The notes under the pieces were generated by a model. It had not been told where the DNA came from, ran no database searches, and saw only the letters and a program-made list of their open reading frames with translations. This document shows, piece by piece, positions 45,501-53,572 of a stretch of DNA of 64,000 bases. Numbering within the stretch: the stretch's first letter is position 1; each line of letters opens with the position of its first letter. Origin of the DNA: Amycolatopsis keratiniphila subsp. keratiniphila (lineage in GTDB: Bacteria > Actinomycetota > Actinomycetes > Mycobacteriales > Pseudonocardiaceae); assembly GCF_001620365.2 (NCBI RefSeq), contig NZ_LQMT02000020.1, positions 147,854 to 211,853 on the forward strand, read 5' to 3'. The translations under genes and the position numbers were made by a program.

Positions 45501-46079
45501 CGGGAGACCGTGGTCCATCAGTTCGAGGAAGAAGCCGTCCGCGCCGAAGATGTCGCGATAGTCCGAAGCCGCCTGGATCGCCTCGTCCGGCTGGCCGAGC
45601 CGGAGCCTGGTCTGCACCTCGCCGGACGGGCAGCCGGTGGTGGCGATGACACCTTCGTGGTGCCGGGCGAGGAGTTCGCGATCCATCCGGGGCTTGCGGT
45701 AGTAGCCCTCCAAGCTGGCCAGCGAAGACAGCTTGAACAGATTTCGCAGGCCGGTCGCGTTCTCCGCGAGCATGGTCATATGCGTGTAGGCGCCGCCGCC
45801 GGAGACGTCACCGCCATCGCCACGCCGCCCCCAGAACACCGGTTTCTTGTGGAAACGCGACTCGGGCGCGAGGTAGGCCTCGATGCCGATCACCGGCTTG
45901 AGCCCCGCCCGGACGGACTGCCGGTAGAACTCGTCCGCGCCGTACATGTTCCCGTGGTCGGTCATGCCCACGGCGGGCATGCCGAGCCGTTGGGCCTCGG
46001 CGAACAGCGGCGCGATCTTGGCGGCGCCGTCGAGCATCGAGTACTCGGTATGAACGTGCAGGTGCACGAAGGAGTCCAC
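42570..46079 (-). CDS. dnaE: DNA polymerase III alpha subunit
   Basis: A 1169-residue replicative polymerase of the DnaE1 class. It has an N-terminal PHP domain (HLHVHTEYSMLDG near residue 7), the catalytic aspartates in PDIDMDFDD (about 411) and KMDFLGLRNL (about 576), a finger region with RKAMGKKKKEVLEKEF, an internal clamp-binding motif QFDLF (about 936) and a C-terminal OB domain (ELVVAGLVTSLERRVNKKGEPWA). Length matches DnaE1 rather than the shorter DnaE2. No imuA/imuB genes are adjacent. GTG start with GGGGAG upstream. It may be the main copy or a second DnaE1-type gene; the window cannot say. Confidence 0.95.
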   Translation of the reverse strand: MDSFVHLHVHTEYSMLDGAAKIAPLFAEAQRLGMPAVGMTDHGNMYGADEFYRQSVRAGLKPVIGIEAYLAPESRFHKKPVFWGRRGDGGDVSGGGAYTHMTMLAENATGLRNLFKLSSLASLEGYYRKPRMDRELLARHHEGVIATTGCPSGEVQTRLRLGQPDEAIQAASDYRDIFGADGFFLELMDHGLPIERSVREGLLDIGRRLELKPLATNDSHYVTRDQAAAHSALLCVQSGKTLDDPGRFKFDGDGYYLKSAEEMREYWDREVPGAADSTLLIAERIEPYDDVYRHVDRMPVFEVPEGHDEESWLREEVAAGLRRRLPDGVPEAYLARADFEIGVIADKGFPAYFLITADLMNHARRVGIRVGPGRGSAAGSLVAYALGITNLDPIDLGLLFERFLNPERVSMPDIDMDFDDRRRGEMIRYATEKYGAEHVAQVITFGTIKTKAAIKDAARVHYGQTGYAIADRISKTLPPPVAAKDIPLAGIVEPDHERYAEAAEVRALLESDGEAAKIFETARGVEGLIRNAGVHACAVIMSSEPLLDAIPLWRRDDGAVITGWDYPSCEAIGLLKMDFLGLRNLTVIGDALDNIKANRGEDIDLDTLGVDDPATYALLARGDSLGVFQLDGGAMRDLLRRMGPTGFGDIIAVNALYRPGPIAMNTHNNYADRKNGRQPIESIHPELAEPLREILAETHGLIVYQEQIMRIARDVAGYSMGRADVLRKAMGKKKKEVLEKEFEGFRDGMLANGFSLAAVRALWDAILPFAGYAFNKSHAAGYGLVGYWTAYLKANYPAEYMAGLLTSVGDNKDKSAVYLSECRRLGIEVLPPDVNESGLRFAAVGDAIRFGLGAVRNVGANVVDSIIRTRLDKGKYASFTDFLDKSELVACNKRVIESLAKAGAFDSLGHTRLSVVRVHEDAVDAVVPLKRKQAMGQFDLFGSGEEREEDTSPLAHLKYGVEEWPRKELLAHEREMLGLYVSAHPLDGAEHVLRAHAPRPIAAILDNPPREGELVVAGLVTSLERRVNKKGEPWAICTIEDLDAALEVLFFPKAYALFAADLAEDNAVRVSGRVNWREDRMSVFGGGLVPLDLSAGEPPLTLHATAERLTEDAVLELKRTLLVHKGRTPVRVKLAGTWYALDDYPVAVSSTLLGELKSIPGITPRAAAT

Positions 46080-46173
46080 CGGTCACTCCCCACGGTTGTA
46101 CGATTCCGGTCCGACGCGGCGAATTGGACCGGTGCGGGGCTGGCGTAGTCCAACAAGCGACACGCGATCGGCG

Positions 46174-46188
46174 ACAACCAAAAGTTGT
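46174..46188. promoter_or_regulatory. Palindrome before the LysR-type gene
   Basis: ACAAC (46174-46178) and GTTGT (46184-46188) with a 5-base AT-rich centre lie immediately upstream of the ribosome site of the LysR gene (46189-46193), inside the divergent gap with dnaE. It has the general form of a LysR recognition site. Autoregulation is inferred. Confidence 0.45.
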
Positions 46189-46198
46189 AGGGAGCACA

Positions 46199-47164
46199 GT
46201 GGAACTGGATCTGGGCGCGGTGCGCGCGTTCGTCGCGGTGGCCGAGGACCGGTACTTCAGCGAGGCCGCGATCCGGCTGGACATGAGCCAGCAGGCGGTC
46301 TCCAAACGCGTCGCGAAGCTCGAGACCGATCTCGGTGTGCGGCTGCTGTCACGCACGCGAGGAGGCGCCGTGCCGACCGAAGACGGCGAGGAGTTCCTCA
46401 AGCACGCCCGGGCGCTGATCAGCCTCGCGGACCAAGCCGTCGAGCGTCTTCAGGGCAGGCGGCGTCCCCTTCGCGTCGACGTCCTCGGCACGCGGCTAGC
46501 GACCATGGAGGTCATCCGGGCGTTCCACGCCGGCCACGACGACGAACTGGAACTCGTCACACCCGGGCTGGGCGCGGTGCGCCGGTCCGTGCTGCCCGAG
46601 TCCGTCGACGCCGCCTTCGCGCGCGTCAGCAGCGCGCCTGCCCCGGGGATCGGCCGCACGCCCGCCTACCTGGAACCGGCGAATCTGCTGGTCGGGCGGC
46701 GGCACCCGCTCGCACGGCGGCGACGGGTGGCGATGGCGGAACTCGAAGGACTGACGGCCTGGATGCCCTACAACGCACGGGCCAGCGAATGGGCGGAGTT
46801 CTGGGCGGAACTGTGCCCGGCGTTCGGCATCCTGGTCGACACCGCCGGCCCGAACTTCGGCCTGGAACACCACATCGAGGTGCTCAGCGAGTCGAAGGAC
46901 CGGCTGGGCTTCGTCGGCGCGAAGATGCACGTGCCCTGGCATCCGGACGTCGTCCAGATCCCGCTCGTCGATCCGACGCCGGTGTACCCGTTCTCGCTGC
47001 TGTGGCGGCACGAGAACCGGCATCCGACGCTGCCGCGGCTGATCGAGCACGTCCGCTCCACGTACCGGCCCTTCGATCCGGAGCGGCAGTGGCTCCCGGT
47101 GTCCGATCGGGAGGCCATGACCCGTGTGCACGATGCGCGAGGGGCCCTCGGTACGGAAAAGTGA
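46199..47164 (+). CDS. LysR-family transcriptional regulator
   Basis: A 321-residue regulator. The N-terminal winged helix (about 1-60, RYFSEAAIRLDMSQQAVSKRVAKLE) is typical of LysR proteins. The C-terminal substrate-binding half is shorter in motif content but complete. GTG at 46199 with AGGGA upstream is preferred over an upstream in-frame ATG at 46124, which would lie in the palindrome region. Its stop is 4 bp before the molybdenum hydroxylase large-subunit gene, so it is in the same operon and likely controls it. Confidence 0.9.
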   Translation: MELDLGAVRAFVAVAEDRYFSEAAIRLDMSQQAVSKRVAKLETDLGVRLLSRTRGGAVPTEDGEEFLKHARALISLADQAVERLQGRRRPLRVDVLGTRLATMEVIRAFHAGHDDELELVTPGLGAVRRSVLPESVDAAFARVSSAPAPGIGRTPAYLEPANLLVGRRHPLARRRRVAMAELEGLTAWMPYNARASEWAEFWAELCPAFGILVDTAGPNFGLEHHIEVLSESKDRLGFVGAKMHVPWHPDVVQIPLVDPTPVYPFSLLWRHENRHPTLPRLIEHVRSTYRPFDPERQWLPVSDREAMTRVHDARGALGTEK

Positions 47165-47168
47165 GGCC

Positions 47169-49499
47169 ATGGGGCTGATCGGCGCGAGCGTGACCCGGCA
47201 GGAGGACGTCCGCCTGCTGACCGGGCGGGCGCAGTACATCGACGACGTACGGCTGCCGGGGATGCTGGAGGCGGCCGTCCTCCGCAGTCCCCTGCCGCAC
47301 GCGCGGATCCTGCGCGTCGACACCACGGCGGCGCAAGCCCATCCCGGCGTGTTCGCCGTGATCACCGGCGAGGACGTCCGGGCGATCACGAAGACACCCC
47401 AGCCGGTGATCTGGTCGAACCTGCCGGACATGCGGACACCCGAGACCCACGCCCTGGCCATCGGCAAGGTGCGCTACCACGGCCAAGGCGTCGCGGCCGT
47501 CGCGGCGAAGGACCGGGCGACCGCCGAAGACGCGCTGGAACTGATCGAAATCGAGTACGGGGAACTCCCCGCCGCCAGCACGCTCGAACAGGCGCTGGCG
47601 GACGACGCGCCGAAGCTCTACGAGGACTGGCCGGACAACATCGCCGGCACCGGCACCATCCCGATGGGTGACGTGGCCACCGCGTTCGCCGAGGCCGACG
47701 TCGTGCTCACCGAGTCGTTCCGGTTCGCCCGCCAGATGGGCACGCCGATCGAAACGCGCGGCGTGGTGGCGACCTGGGACCCGTTCACCGACCGACTCGA
47801 CGTCTGGCTCGCCACGCAGGCGCCCAATCTCGCGCGCGAACTGTTCGGCGAGGTCTTCGGGCTCCCGATGGACCGGATCCGCGTGCGCACGCCCGACGTC
47901 GGCGGCGGCTTCGGGAACAAGTTCGACTTCTACGCCGAGGAAGTCGTCGCGGCGATCCTCTCGCGGCGCACCGGGAAACCGGTCAAGCTCATCGAGGACC
48001 GCGCGGAGAGCTTCGTCGCCAACGCGCACTCTCGCGAGCAGAAGATCGACGTCGAACTCGCGGCCAAGGACGACGGCACGATCACCGGCCTGCGTGCCAC
48101 CGTGTACGGCGTCCTCGGCGGCGTGCTCGGGACCGTCGGCGCCAGCCCATGCTGGACGACGACCGCGCTGCTGACCGGGCCGTACGCCATCCCGAACGCG
48201 GAACTCACCCTCGTCGCCGTGATGACGAACCGGTCGCCGTACGGATCGTTTCGCGGTTACGGGCTGCCGAAGGCGAACTTCGTGCACGAACACCTGGTGG
48301 AGCAGCTGGCGAAACGGCTCGGCATGGACGCGCACGCGGTGCGGCGCAAGAACTTCATCCCACCGGAAGCGTTCCCGTACCAGGGCCCGGTGTTCGTCTA
48401 CGACAGCGGCCGCTACGAGGACTGCCTCGATCTTTGCCTGAAGGCCGTCGAAGACGCGGGCTGGGCGGAACGGCGCGGAGACGGTGTCGGCATCGGATAC
48501 GCGTTCCACAACGAACTGACCGGGTTCGGGCCGAGCAGGATCATCAACCTCGCCGGATTGGGGCATTCCGGGTTCGACGAGGAGGTCGTGCGGGTCGACT
48601 CGACCGGCCACGTGACCGTCCACACCGGACTGTCCGCGATCGGGCAGGGCATCCACACGACGCTGGCGCAGGTGGCCGCGCATACGCTCGGTGTCCCGCT
48701 CGACCATGTCACCGTGCTGTCCGGGGACACCCAAAGCTGCCCGTACACCGGCTACGGCACGGCGGCGAGCCGCGGGGCGGCCGTCGGCGGCGCGGCCGTG
48801 CTGAACGCGTCGACCCGGCTGCGGGCGAAGATCCTGCGGGTGGCCGGGCACATCCTGGAGGCCTCGCCCGATGATCTGTCCATCAAGGACGGTGTCGTCG
48901 CGGTGAACGGCGTACCGGACAGGCAGGTCACCCTCGCCGCGATCGGCGACGCGGCGTACCGGCGGCTGAACGGCGTCTGGCCCGAGGACGAGACGCCGAC
49001 GCTGGAGGAACGCGAGGTCTACGATCCGGTCAACGTCGCGACCTCGTTCGGCTGCACCGCCGTCCTCGCCGAAGTCGACAAGGAGACCGGCGTCGTGACG
49101 CTGCTGGACTACCTGATCGCGCACGACTGCGGCACCGTCATCAACCCGAAGATCGTGGACGGGCAGCTGCACGGCGGCGCGGCGCAGGCGATCGGCGGGG
49201 CGCTGTACGAGGAACTCGTCTACGGCGCCGATGGGCGGATGGAGACCACGTCGTTCACCGGGTACCTGCTGCCGACCGCGACCGAGATCCCGCCGTTCTC
49301 CGTGTCGCATATGTCGACTCCCGCCGAGCACGTCCCCGGCGGGTTCAAGGGAATGGGCGAAGCGGGCGTGATCGGCGGCGGCGCGGCGATCGCGCACGCC
49401 GTCGAGGACGCGTTGCGCGAATACGACGTCGACATCACCTCCCTGCCGATCACGCCGCCACGGCTGCTCGCCGCGCTGAAGCGGGGAGCAGTCCGGTGA
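47169..49499 (+). CDS. Molybdenum hydroxylase large subunit (xanthine dehydrogenase / CoxL family)
   Basis: A 776-residue subunit that carries the molybdopterin cofactor. Motifs: TGRAQYIDDV near 21, DVGGGFGNKF near 240, SPYGSFRGYGLP near 358 (family loop) and the catalytic glutamate region KGMGEAGVIG near 724. The AYRCSFR loop that defines form I CO dehydrogenase is absent, so it is more likely an aldehyde, purine or N-heterocycle hydroxylase. ATG at 47169. First structural gene of an L-M-S operon behind LysR. Confidence 0.93.
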   Translation: MGLIGASVTRQEDVRLLTGRAQYIDDVRLPGMLEAAVLRSPLPHARILRVDTTAAQAHPGVFAVITGEDVRAITKTPQPVIWSNLPDMRTPETHALAIGKVRYHGQGVAAVAAKDRATAEDALELIEIEYGELPAASTLEQALADDAPKLYEDWPDNIAGTGTIPMGDVATAFAEADVVLTESFRFARQMGTPIETRGVVATWDPFTDRLDVWLATQAPNLARELFGEVFGLPMDRIRVRTPDVGGGFGNKFDFYAEEVVAAILSRRTGKPVKLIEDRAESFVANAHSREQKIDVELAAKDDGTITGLRATVYGVLGGVLGTVGASPCWTTTALLTGPYAIPNAELTLVAVMTNRSPYGSFRGYGLPKANFVHEHLVEQLAKRLGMDAHAVRRKNFIPPEAFPYQGPVFVYDSGRYEDCLDLCLKAVEDAGWAERRGDGVGIGYAFHNELTGFGPSRIINLAGLGHSGFDEEVVRVDSTGHVTVHTGLSAIGQGIHTTLAQVAAHTLGVPLDHVTVLSGDTQSCPYTGYGTAASRGAAVGGAAVLNASTRLRAKILRVAGHILEASPDDLSIKDGVVAVNGVPDRQVTLAAIGDAAYRRLNGVWPEDETPTLEEREVYDPVNVATSFGCTAVLAEVDKETGVVTLLDYLIAHDCGTVINPKIVDGQLHGGAAQAIGGALYEELVYGADGRMETTSFTGYLLPTATEIPPFSVSHMSTPAEHVPGGFKGMGEAGVIGGGAAIAHAVEDALREYDVDITSLPITPPRLLAALKRGAVR

Positions 49500-50344
49500 A
49501 GGCTGCGCCGTTCGAGTACTTGCGGGCTTCGTCGCTCGACGAGGCCATCGAAGCGCTGAGCACCCCGGAGGCGCGGGTGCTGGCGGGCGGACAGAGTCTC
49601 GTGCCGTTGCTGAATCTGCGTCAGGCGCGGCCCTCGCTGGTGGTCGACATCAACCGGCTCGACGAGCTTTCTTTCCTGCGCAAGGAGAACGAGCGGCTGG
49701 AGATCGGCGCGCTCACCCGGCACCGGTCGGTCGAAACGTCCGCCGTCGTCCGGTCCGAAGTCCCCCTCCTCGCCGAGGCGCTCGGCCACGTGGGGCACGT
49801 GGCCATCCGGAACCGGGGCACGATCGGCGGCAGTCTCGCGCACGCCGATCCGGCCGCGGAACTGCCCGCGGTGATGGTCGCGCTCGACGCCGATTTCGCC
49901 GTCCACGGTGCTTCCGGGGAACGGATCGTCGCGGCCCGGGACTTCTTCCTCGGCCCGCACCGGACCTCGTTGGGCCGGGGCGAGCTGCTGACGCGGATCT
50001 CGGTGCCGTCGCATCGAGGCGGCTGGGCCGTCGAAGAACTGAGCAGACGGAGTCGCGATCTCGCACTGGTCGCCGTCTTCGCGACCGTGACGATGGCTGG
50101 TGAGGTCTGCGAATCCGCGCGGATCGCCATCGCGGGCGCGGGTCCGACACCGATCCGGGCCACCGCCGCCGAAGAGTCGCTCACCGGCGGCCCGATGACC
50201 GTCGAGGCGATCGCTCGCGCCGCGGACCTCGCGGCCGCCGCGACCGATCCGCCCGGCGACCTTCACGCTCCAGCCGATTACCGGCGCGAGATGGCCGCGG
50301 TGCTCACCCGGCGGGCACTCGCACGAGCCAAGGAGAGCGCATGA
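49496..50344 (+). CDS. Molybdenum hydroxylase FAD-binding subunit (CoxM-like)
   Basis: A 282-residue FAD subunit. The FAD motif ARVLAGGQSLVPLLNLR is near residue 24 and a second AIRNRGTIGGSLAHADPAAELPAV near 102. It passes electrons from the molybdenum centre via iron-sulfur clusters to FAD. GTG start overlaps the large-subunit stop by four bases (GTGA). Confidence 0.93.
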   Translation: MKAAPFEYLRASSLDEAIEALSTPEARVLAGGQSLVPLLNLRQARPSLVVDINRLDELSFLRKENERLEIGALTRHRSVETSAVVRSEVPLLAEALGHVGHVAIRNRGTIGGSLAHADPAAELPAVMVALDADFAVHGASGERIVAARDFFLGPHRTSLGRGELLTRISVPSHRGGWAVEELSRRSRDLALVAVFATVTMAGEVCESARIAIAGAGPTPIRATAAEESLTGGPMTVEAIARAADLAAAATDPPGDLHAPADYRREMAAVLTRRALARAKESA

Positions 50345-50796
50345 TCACGGTCACCCTGACGGTGAACGGCCGGACCTACCGCGCCGACTGCGAACCACGA
50401 CGGACGCTGGCCGATTTCCTGCGCCACGACCTGGGTTTCACCGGGGTGCACGTCGGCTGCGAACACGGCGTCTGCGGCTCGTGCACGATCACCCTCGACG
50501 GGGCGAGCGCACGTGCGTGCTGCCTGCTGGCGGTGCAGGTGGACGGCTCGGAGATCGTGACGGTCGAGGGGCTGGCGTCGGACGGTGAACTGCATCCGCT
50601 GCAGGAGTCGTTCCGGAAGCACCACGGGCTGCAGTGCGGGTTCTGCACGCCGGGGATGCTGGCGACGGCTGCGGAACTGCTGAAGGAGAACCCGGACCCG
50701 ACGGACACCGAGATCCGGCAGGCGATCGCGGGGAATCTGTGCCGGTGCACGGGATATCAGTTCATCGTGGACGCCGTCCGGGACGCGGCCCGGTGA
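50341..50796 (+). CDS. Molybdenum hydroxylase 2Fe-2S subunit (CoxS-like)
   Basis: A 151-residue iron-sulfur subunit. The plant-ferredoxin-type cluster is in HVGCEHGVCGSCTI (near 37), and the second cluster in CGFCTPGML (near 100) and NLCRCTGYQ (near 132). ATG overlaps the FAD-subunit stop by four bases. No maturation factor (CoxD/MobA-like) is in the window, so cofactor insertion must use genes elsewhere. Confidence 0.94.
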   Translation: MITVTLTVNGRTYRADCEPRRTLADFLRHDLGFTGVHVGCEHGVCGSCTITLDGASARACCLLAVQVDGSEIVTVEGLASDGELHPLQESFRKHHGLQCGFCTPGMLATAAELLKENPDPTDTEIRQAIAGNLCRCTGYQFIVDAVRDAAR

Positions 50797-50921
50797 GGGA
50801 TCACCACTCGTCGTCGATGTGCCGCCGCAACTCCGCGGCGGACCGCCTGGGGAGGGCGAGAACTCCTGCCGGACCCGAGCGGGCGGCTTACGCGGCATCG
50901 GCCTTTCGGAAGCTCGTCATG

Positions 50922-50972
50922 ACATGAAGGCCCCCTTCCTGTACCCAGGCGCAAGGAAGGGGACCTTCATGT
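50922..50972. terminator. Hairpin between convergent coxS-like and GH25 genes
   Basis: ACATGAAGGCCCCCTTCCT (50922-50940) pairs with 50954-50972 with one G/A change, around a 13-base loop. It contains the GAAGGCCCCCTTCC theme of 14952 and 53605 and ends 10 bp from the GH25 stop. Confidence 0.72.
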
Positions 50973-50981
50973 ACTCGGGCC

Positions 50982-51941
50982 TCAGCCGACGATGTCGATT
51001 TCGAACTCCACGTTCGAGCTGTATTCGAAGTCGGCCCACACCGCGCCCGGCAGGTGGTACCGCCGGTGCGAAACCGTCTTCGGGTTGAATCCGGGCGTCT
51101 GCATGGGATTCCCGCCGACGCCGACCTTGTCGCTTCCCCAGGCGTAGATGTTGCCCTGCCATACGGGCGCGTCGGTGATGCCGTCCCCGTCGACCCGCGG
51201 GCGGACGATGATCGCGGCCGTCTCGCTGCCGGACAGGAACAAGCGCACGGACGTGACGGACGGGCTGGCCGGAATGGTCCTGCGTTCCATGAGTTCTGTC
51301 GTCGCCTTCCGTTTCGGGGCGGCGCCGCCGCCGGTCAAGTGGGCGTTCGTGTAGGACTCGTTGAGATCGACCGCGCTCGCGCGGATGCCGGGGACGTGGC
51401 CGGCGTCCGAATACTGGTGGACGTCGTACCGGCCGGCGGCCGGATCGGGTTTCGCGCCGTAGCGCGCGATCCAGATGACGAGATCCCGTACGCCGAACTG
51501 GTCGGGACGCAGCATCTTGGCGAGCGAGTTGTTCATGTAGATACCGGGCCGGAAGCCGTGCCCGGCCACGCGATTGCAGAATCTGATCGAGAAGTCCCGC
51601 TTGCGCGAGTCGGGGATGTTCGGCGTCCCCGAACCCGGCGGGTTGTCCTCGAGGTCGAGCATCGGGACACATCCGGTCGCCCCGAGTCGCCGGACCTCCC
51701 CGATCAGCACGTCCGCCTGCGCCTCCGGCGAAGGACTCGCCTGGGCGTAGTGATAGCCCCCCACCGGGATACCGACGGATCTCGCGCCCGCCACCAGCGC
51801 GTCGCCGGTGTTGCGGCCGCCGTTCGGGAGGCCGCCCCCGTCGCTCAGCTTGACGAAGACGAACGTCACGCCGTGGTTCTTGACGGCCTGCCAATTGGTA
51901 ACGGATTGAAAGCGACTGTAGATATCTATTCCCAGCGCCAT
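50982..51941 (-). CDS. GH25-family lysozyme (muramidase), phage-endolysin-like
   Basis: A 319-residue protein. The GH25 barrel (about 1-205) starts GIDIYSRF (Asp6) and has the catalytic-type MLDLEDN (Asp97, Glu99) plus HQYSDAGHVPG near 165. The C-terminal 110 residues form a separate beta-rich domain (about 215-319) of unknown type that may bind cell wall. No signal peptide is seen, as in phage endolysins that need a holin or non-classical export. ATG at 51941; an upstream TTG at 51974 is possible. No other phage genes are near, so it looks like an orphan. Confidence 0.82.
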   Translation of the reverse strand: MALGIDIYSRFQSVTNWQAVKNHGVTFVFVKLSDGGGLPNGGRNTGDALVAGARSVGIPVGGYHYAQASPSPEAQADVLIGEVRRLGATGCVPMLDLEDNPPGSGTPNIPDSRKRDFSIRFCNRVAGHGFRPGIYMNNSLAKMLRPDQFGVRDLVIWIARYGAKPDPAAGRYDVHQYSDAGHVPGIRASAVDLNESYTNAHLTGGGAAPKRKATTELMERRTIPASPSVTSVRLFLSGSETAAIIVRPRVDGDGITDAPVWQGNIYAWGSDKVGVGGNPMQTPGFNPKTVSHRRYHLPGAVWADFEYSSNVEFEIDIVG

Positions 51942-52071
51942 CGTTACAGCCTGACGGGTGAACCAGTTGGACAAAAGGGCCTAGTGGGCGATAACTGGTT
52001 CGTCCGGTTCGCCCTTTCGGGCGGCCCCTCCATGGCTGACTCGGCTCACCCATGCCCGTACTGTGATGACC

Positions 52072-52254
52072 ATGGCGTCTCGAAGCCCCTTTCGCTGGCT
52101 GACCCGGTGGGCGGACTGGTTCGAAGAGCGCGGCGTCTACGTCCCCGGCGAGGAGAGCCGGGCGGTCGATCCGATGCGTGATTTCGGCTGGCTGATCGTG
52201 GCCTGGGTGTCCGGTTTGGCGATCTTCATCCTGTTCTTCGCCTTCGCCGTCTGA
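52072..52254 (+). CDS. Small membrane protein, unknown function
   Basis: A 60-residue protein (62-63 if an upstream start at 52063 or 52066 is used). It has a basic, Trp-rich cytoplasmic N-terminus (PFRWLTRWADWFEERG), an acidic middle and one C-terminal transmembrane helix (about 38-58). No clear ribosome site. Family not recognised. Confidence 0.55.
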   Translation: MASRSPFRWLTRWADWFEERGVYVPGEESRAVDPMRDFGWLIVAWVSGLAIFILFFAFAV

Positions 52255-52455
52255 CCGGGCGCGGATGTGCCATCGAGGTGACGGCTGTCACTAGCCGTGC
52301 CCTTCCGATCACGGATCGGCCACGGCTGTACACCAGGTGCGCCTCAACCCGGCCGTGCCGCTCCTCTCGGCTGCGGAAGACCGTCACTCTGGACTCTTCG
52401 GCACTAATACCTACCTCGAACGGCCCACCCGCACCTCCGACTGGAGTAACCGCAC

Positions 52456-53001
52456 ATGGCGCCCCCGCGCACCCCGAAGCTCTTCATCGCCGCCTGCTCG
52501 CTGATACTGGCGGCCGCGTGCGGGGTCCCGGCACCGGAAAAAGGTGCCGCCGTGCTCGGTGCGGACGCCCCGGCGCAGGGCTTGGCCGCGACACACGCCG
52601 AGGGTGACCTGGCGTTCGGCGCCCCGCACCGGTTCGCGACCGGCGTCACGATCTCCGTTTCCGCGCCGAAGTCGTTCCGCCCCAGTGCGTCGGCGTATCC
52701 GCAGAGCCCGCGCGCGGTGGCCTTCGGCATCGAGGTGACGAACGCGGGCGAGGGCACGTACCGGCTCTCCGGACTGTCCGTGACGGGTGAGGTCGACGGG
52801 GAGACCACGTCGGTCAAACAGGTCGTCGACCCGGTGCAGGGCTACAACGGCGTCGCGGACGCCGGCAAGGACGTGGCGCCCGGCCGGTCGGTGCACCTGA
52901 ACCTGGCGTTCGCCGTTCCGGACCGGCCGGTGCGGCTGCGCCTGCAGGTGCGGCCGAGCCCGTCGGAGCCCGTCGCCGCGAAGTACTGCGGAAAGGTCTG
53001 A
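52456..53001 (+). CDS. Secreted lipoprotein, DUF4352-like
   Basis: A 181-residue lipoprotein. A signal peptide ends at the lipobox LILAAACG (lipid-modified Cys near 22), and the mature part is an immunoglobulin-like DUF4352 domain (FATGVTISVSAPKSF, then RAVAFGIEVTNAGEGTYRL). Such proteins are extracellular with unknown partners. ATG start. It is followed 27 bp later by the peroxiredoxin gene on the same strand. Confidence 0.85.
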   Translation: MAPPRTPKLFIAACSLILAAACGVPAPEKGAAVLGADAPAQGLAATHAEGDLAFGAPHRFATGVTISVSAPKSFRPSASAYPQSPRAVAFGIEVTNAGEGTYRLSGLSVTGEVDGETTSVKQVVDPVQGYNGVADAGKDVAPGRSVHLNLAFAVPDRPVRLRLQVRPSPSEPVAAKYCGKV

Positions 53002-53028
53002 CGCCGCCGGTTCGCTACCGTGTGCGTC

Positions 53029-53502
53029 ATGACCGAGCAGCGACTTTCCCCCGGCGACAAAGCGCCCGACTTCACCCTCCCCGACAGCGAGGGCAACGAC
53101 GTCAAGCTCAGCGACTTCCGCGGCAAGTCGGTCGTCGTGTACTTCTACCCGAACGCCGGCACGCCGGGCTGCACGAAGCAGGCGTGCGACTTCCGGGACA
53201 GCCTCGCGCAGCTCAACGACGCCGGTTACCAGGTGCTCGGCATCTCACCCGACAAGCCCGCGAAGCTGGCGAAGTTCGTCGAGGCGGAAGGCCTGACGTT
53301 CCCGCTGCTGTCCGACGAGGAGAAGACCGTCCTGAAGGCGTACAGCGCCTTCGGCGAGAAGAAGAACTACGGCAGGGTCTACGAAGGCGTCATCCGCTCG
53401 ACGTTCGTCGTCGACCCCGAGGGCAAGATCGCGGTGGCGCAGTACAACGTGCGGGCGACGGGGCACGTCGCGAAGCTGCTGCGGGACCTCTCGCTGGCGT
53501 GA
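53029..53502 (+). CDS. bcp: Peroxiredoxin, bacterioferritin comigratory protein (Bcp/PrxQ type)
   Basis: A 157-residue thiol peroxidase. The peroxidatic cysteine is in NAGTPGCTKQACDF (near 46-50, with the resolving Cys five residues later as in PrxQ), and the core DKAPDFTLPDSEGNDVKLSDFRGK is near 12. It reduces hydroperoxides using thioredoxin. ATG at 53029 is preferred to an upstream GTG at 53020. Convergent with rdgB across a repeat-rich gap. Confidence 0.93.
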   Translation: MTEQRLSPGDKAPDFTLPDSEGNDVKLSDFRGKSVVVYFYPNAGTPGCTKQACDFRDSLAQLNDAGYQVLGISPDKPAKLAKFVEAEGLTFPLLSDEEKTVLKAYSAFGEKKNYGRVYEGVIRSTFVVDPEGKIAVAQYNVRATGHVAKLLRDLSLA

Positions 53503-53506
53503 GCCT

Positions 53507-53548
53507 CGTGAGTGGCGTTTCGGGTTCTAACCCGAAACGCCACTCACG
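53507..53548. terminator. Perfect 20-bp hairpin after bcp
   Basis: CGTGAGTGGCGTTTCGGGTT at 53507-53526 pairs perfectly with 53529-53548 across a 2-base loop, 4 bp past the bcp stop. The same sequence forms the outer end of the composite element (53830-53849 and 8119-8138). Confidence 0.8.
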
Positions 53549-53572
53549 ACCACCGGTTTGGGTCCCTGAAGT

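Noticed and set aside
42570..46079. Error-prone DnaE2 of a mutasome
   Set aside because: No imuA or imuB neighbours, the PHP domain is intact and the length fits DnaE1.
43983..46148. 721-residue plus-strand frame opposite dnaE
   Set aside because: Shadow of the polymerase gene; the frame lacks any recognisable motif.
47169..50796. CO dehydrogenase (coxLMS)
   Set aside because: The large subunit lacks the AYRCSFR active-site loop of form I CODH; only the general family can be named.
50982..51941. Prophage marked by the lysozyme gene
   Set aside because: No holin, capsid, tail or integrase genes lie on either side.
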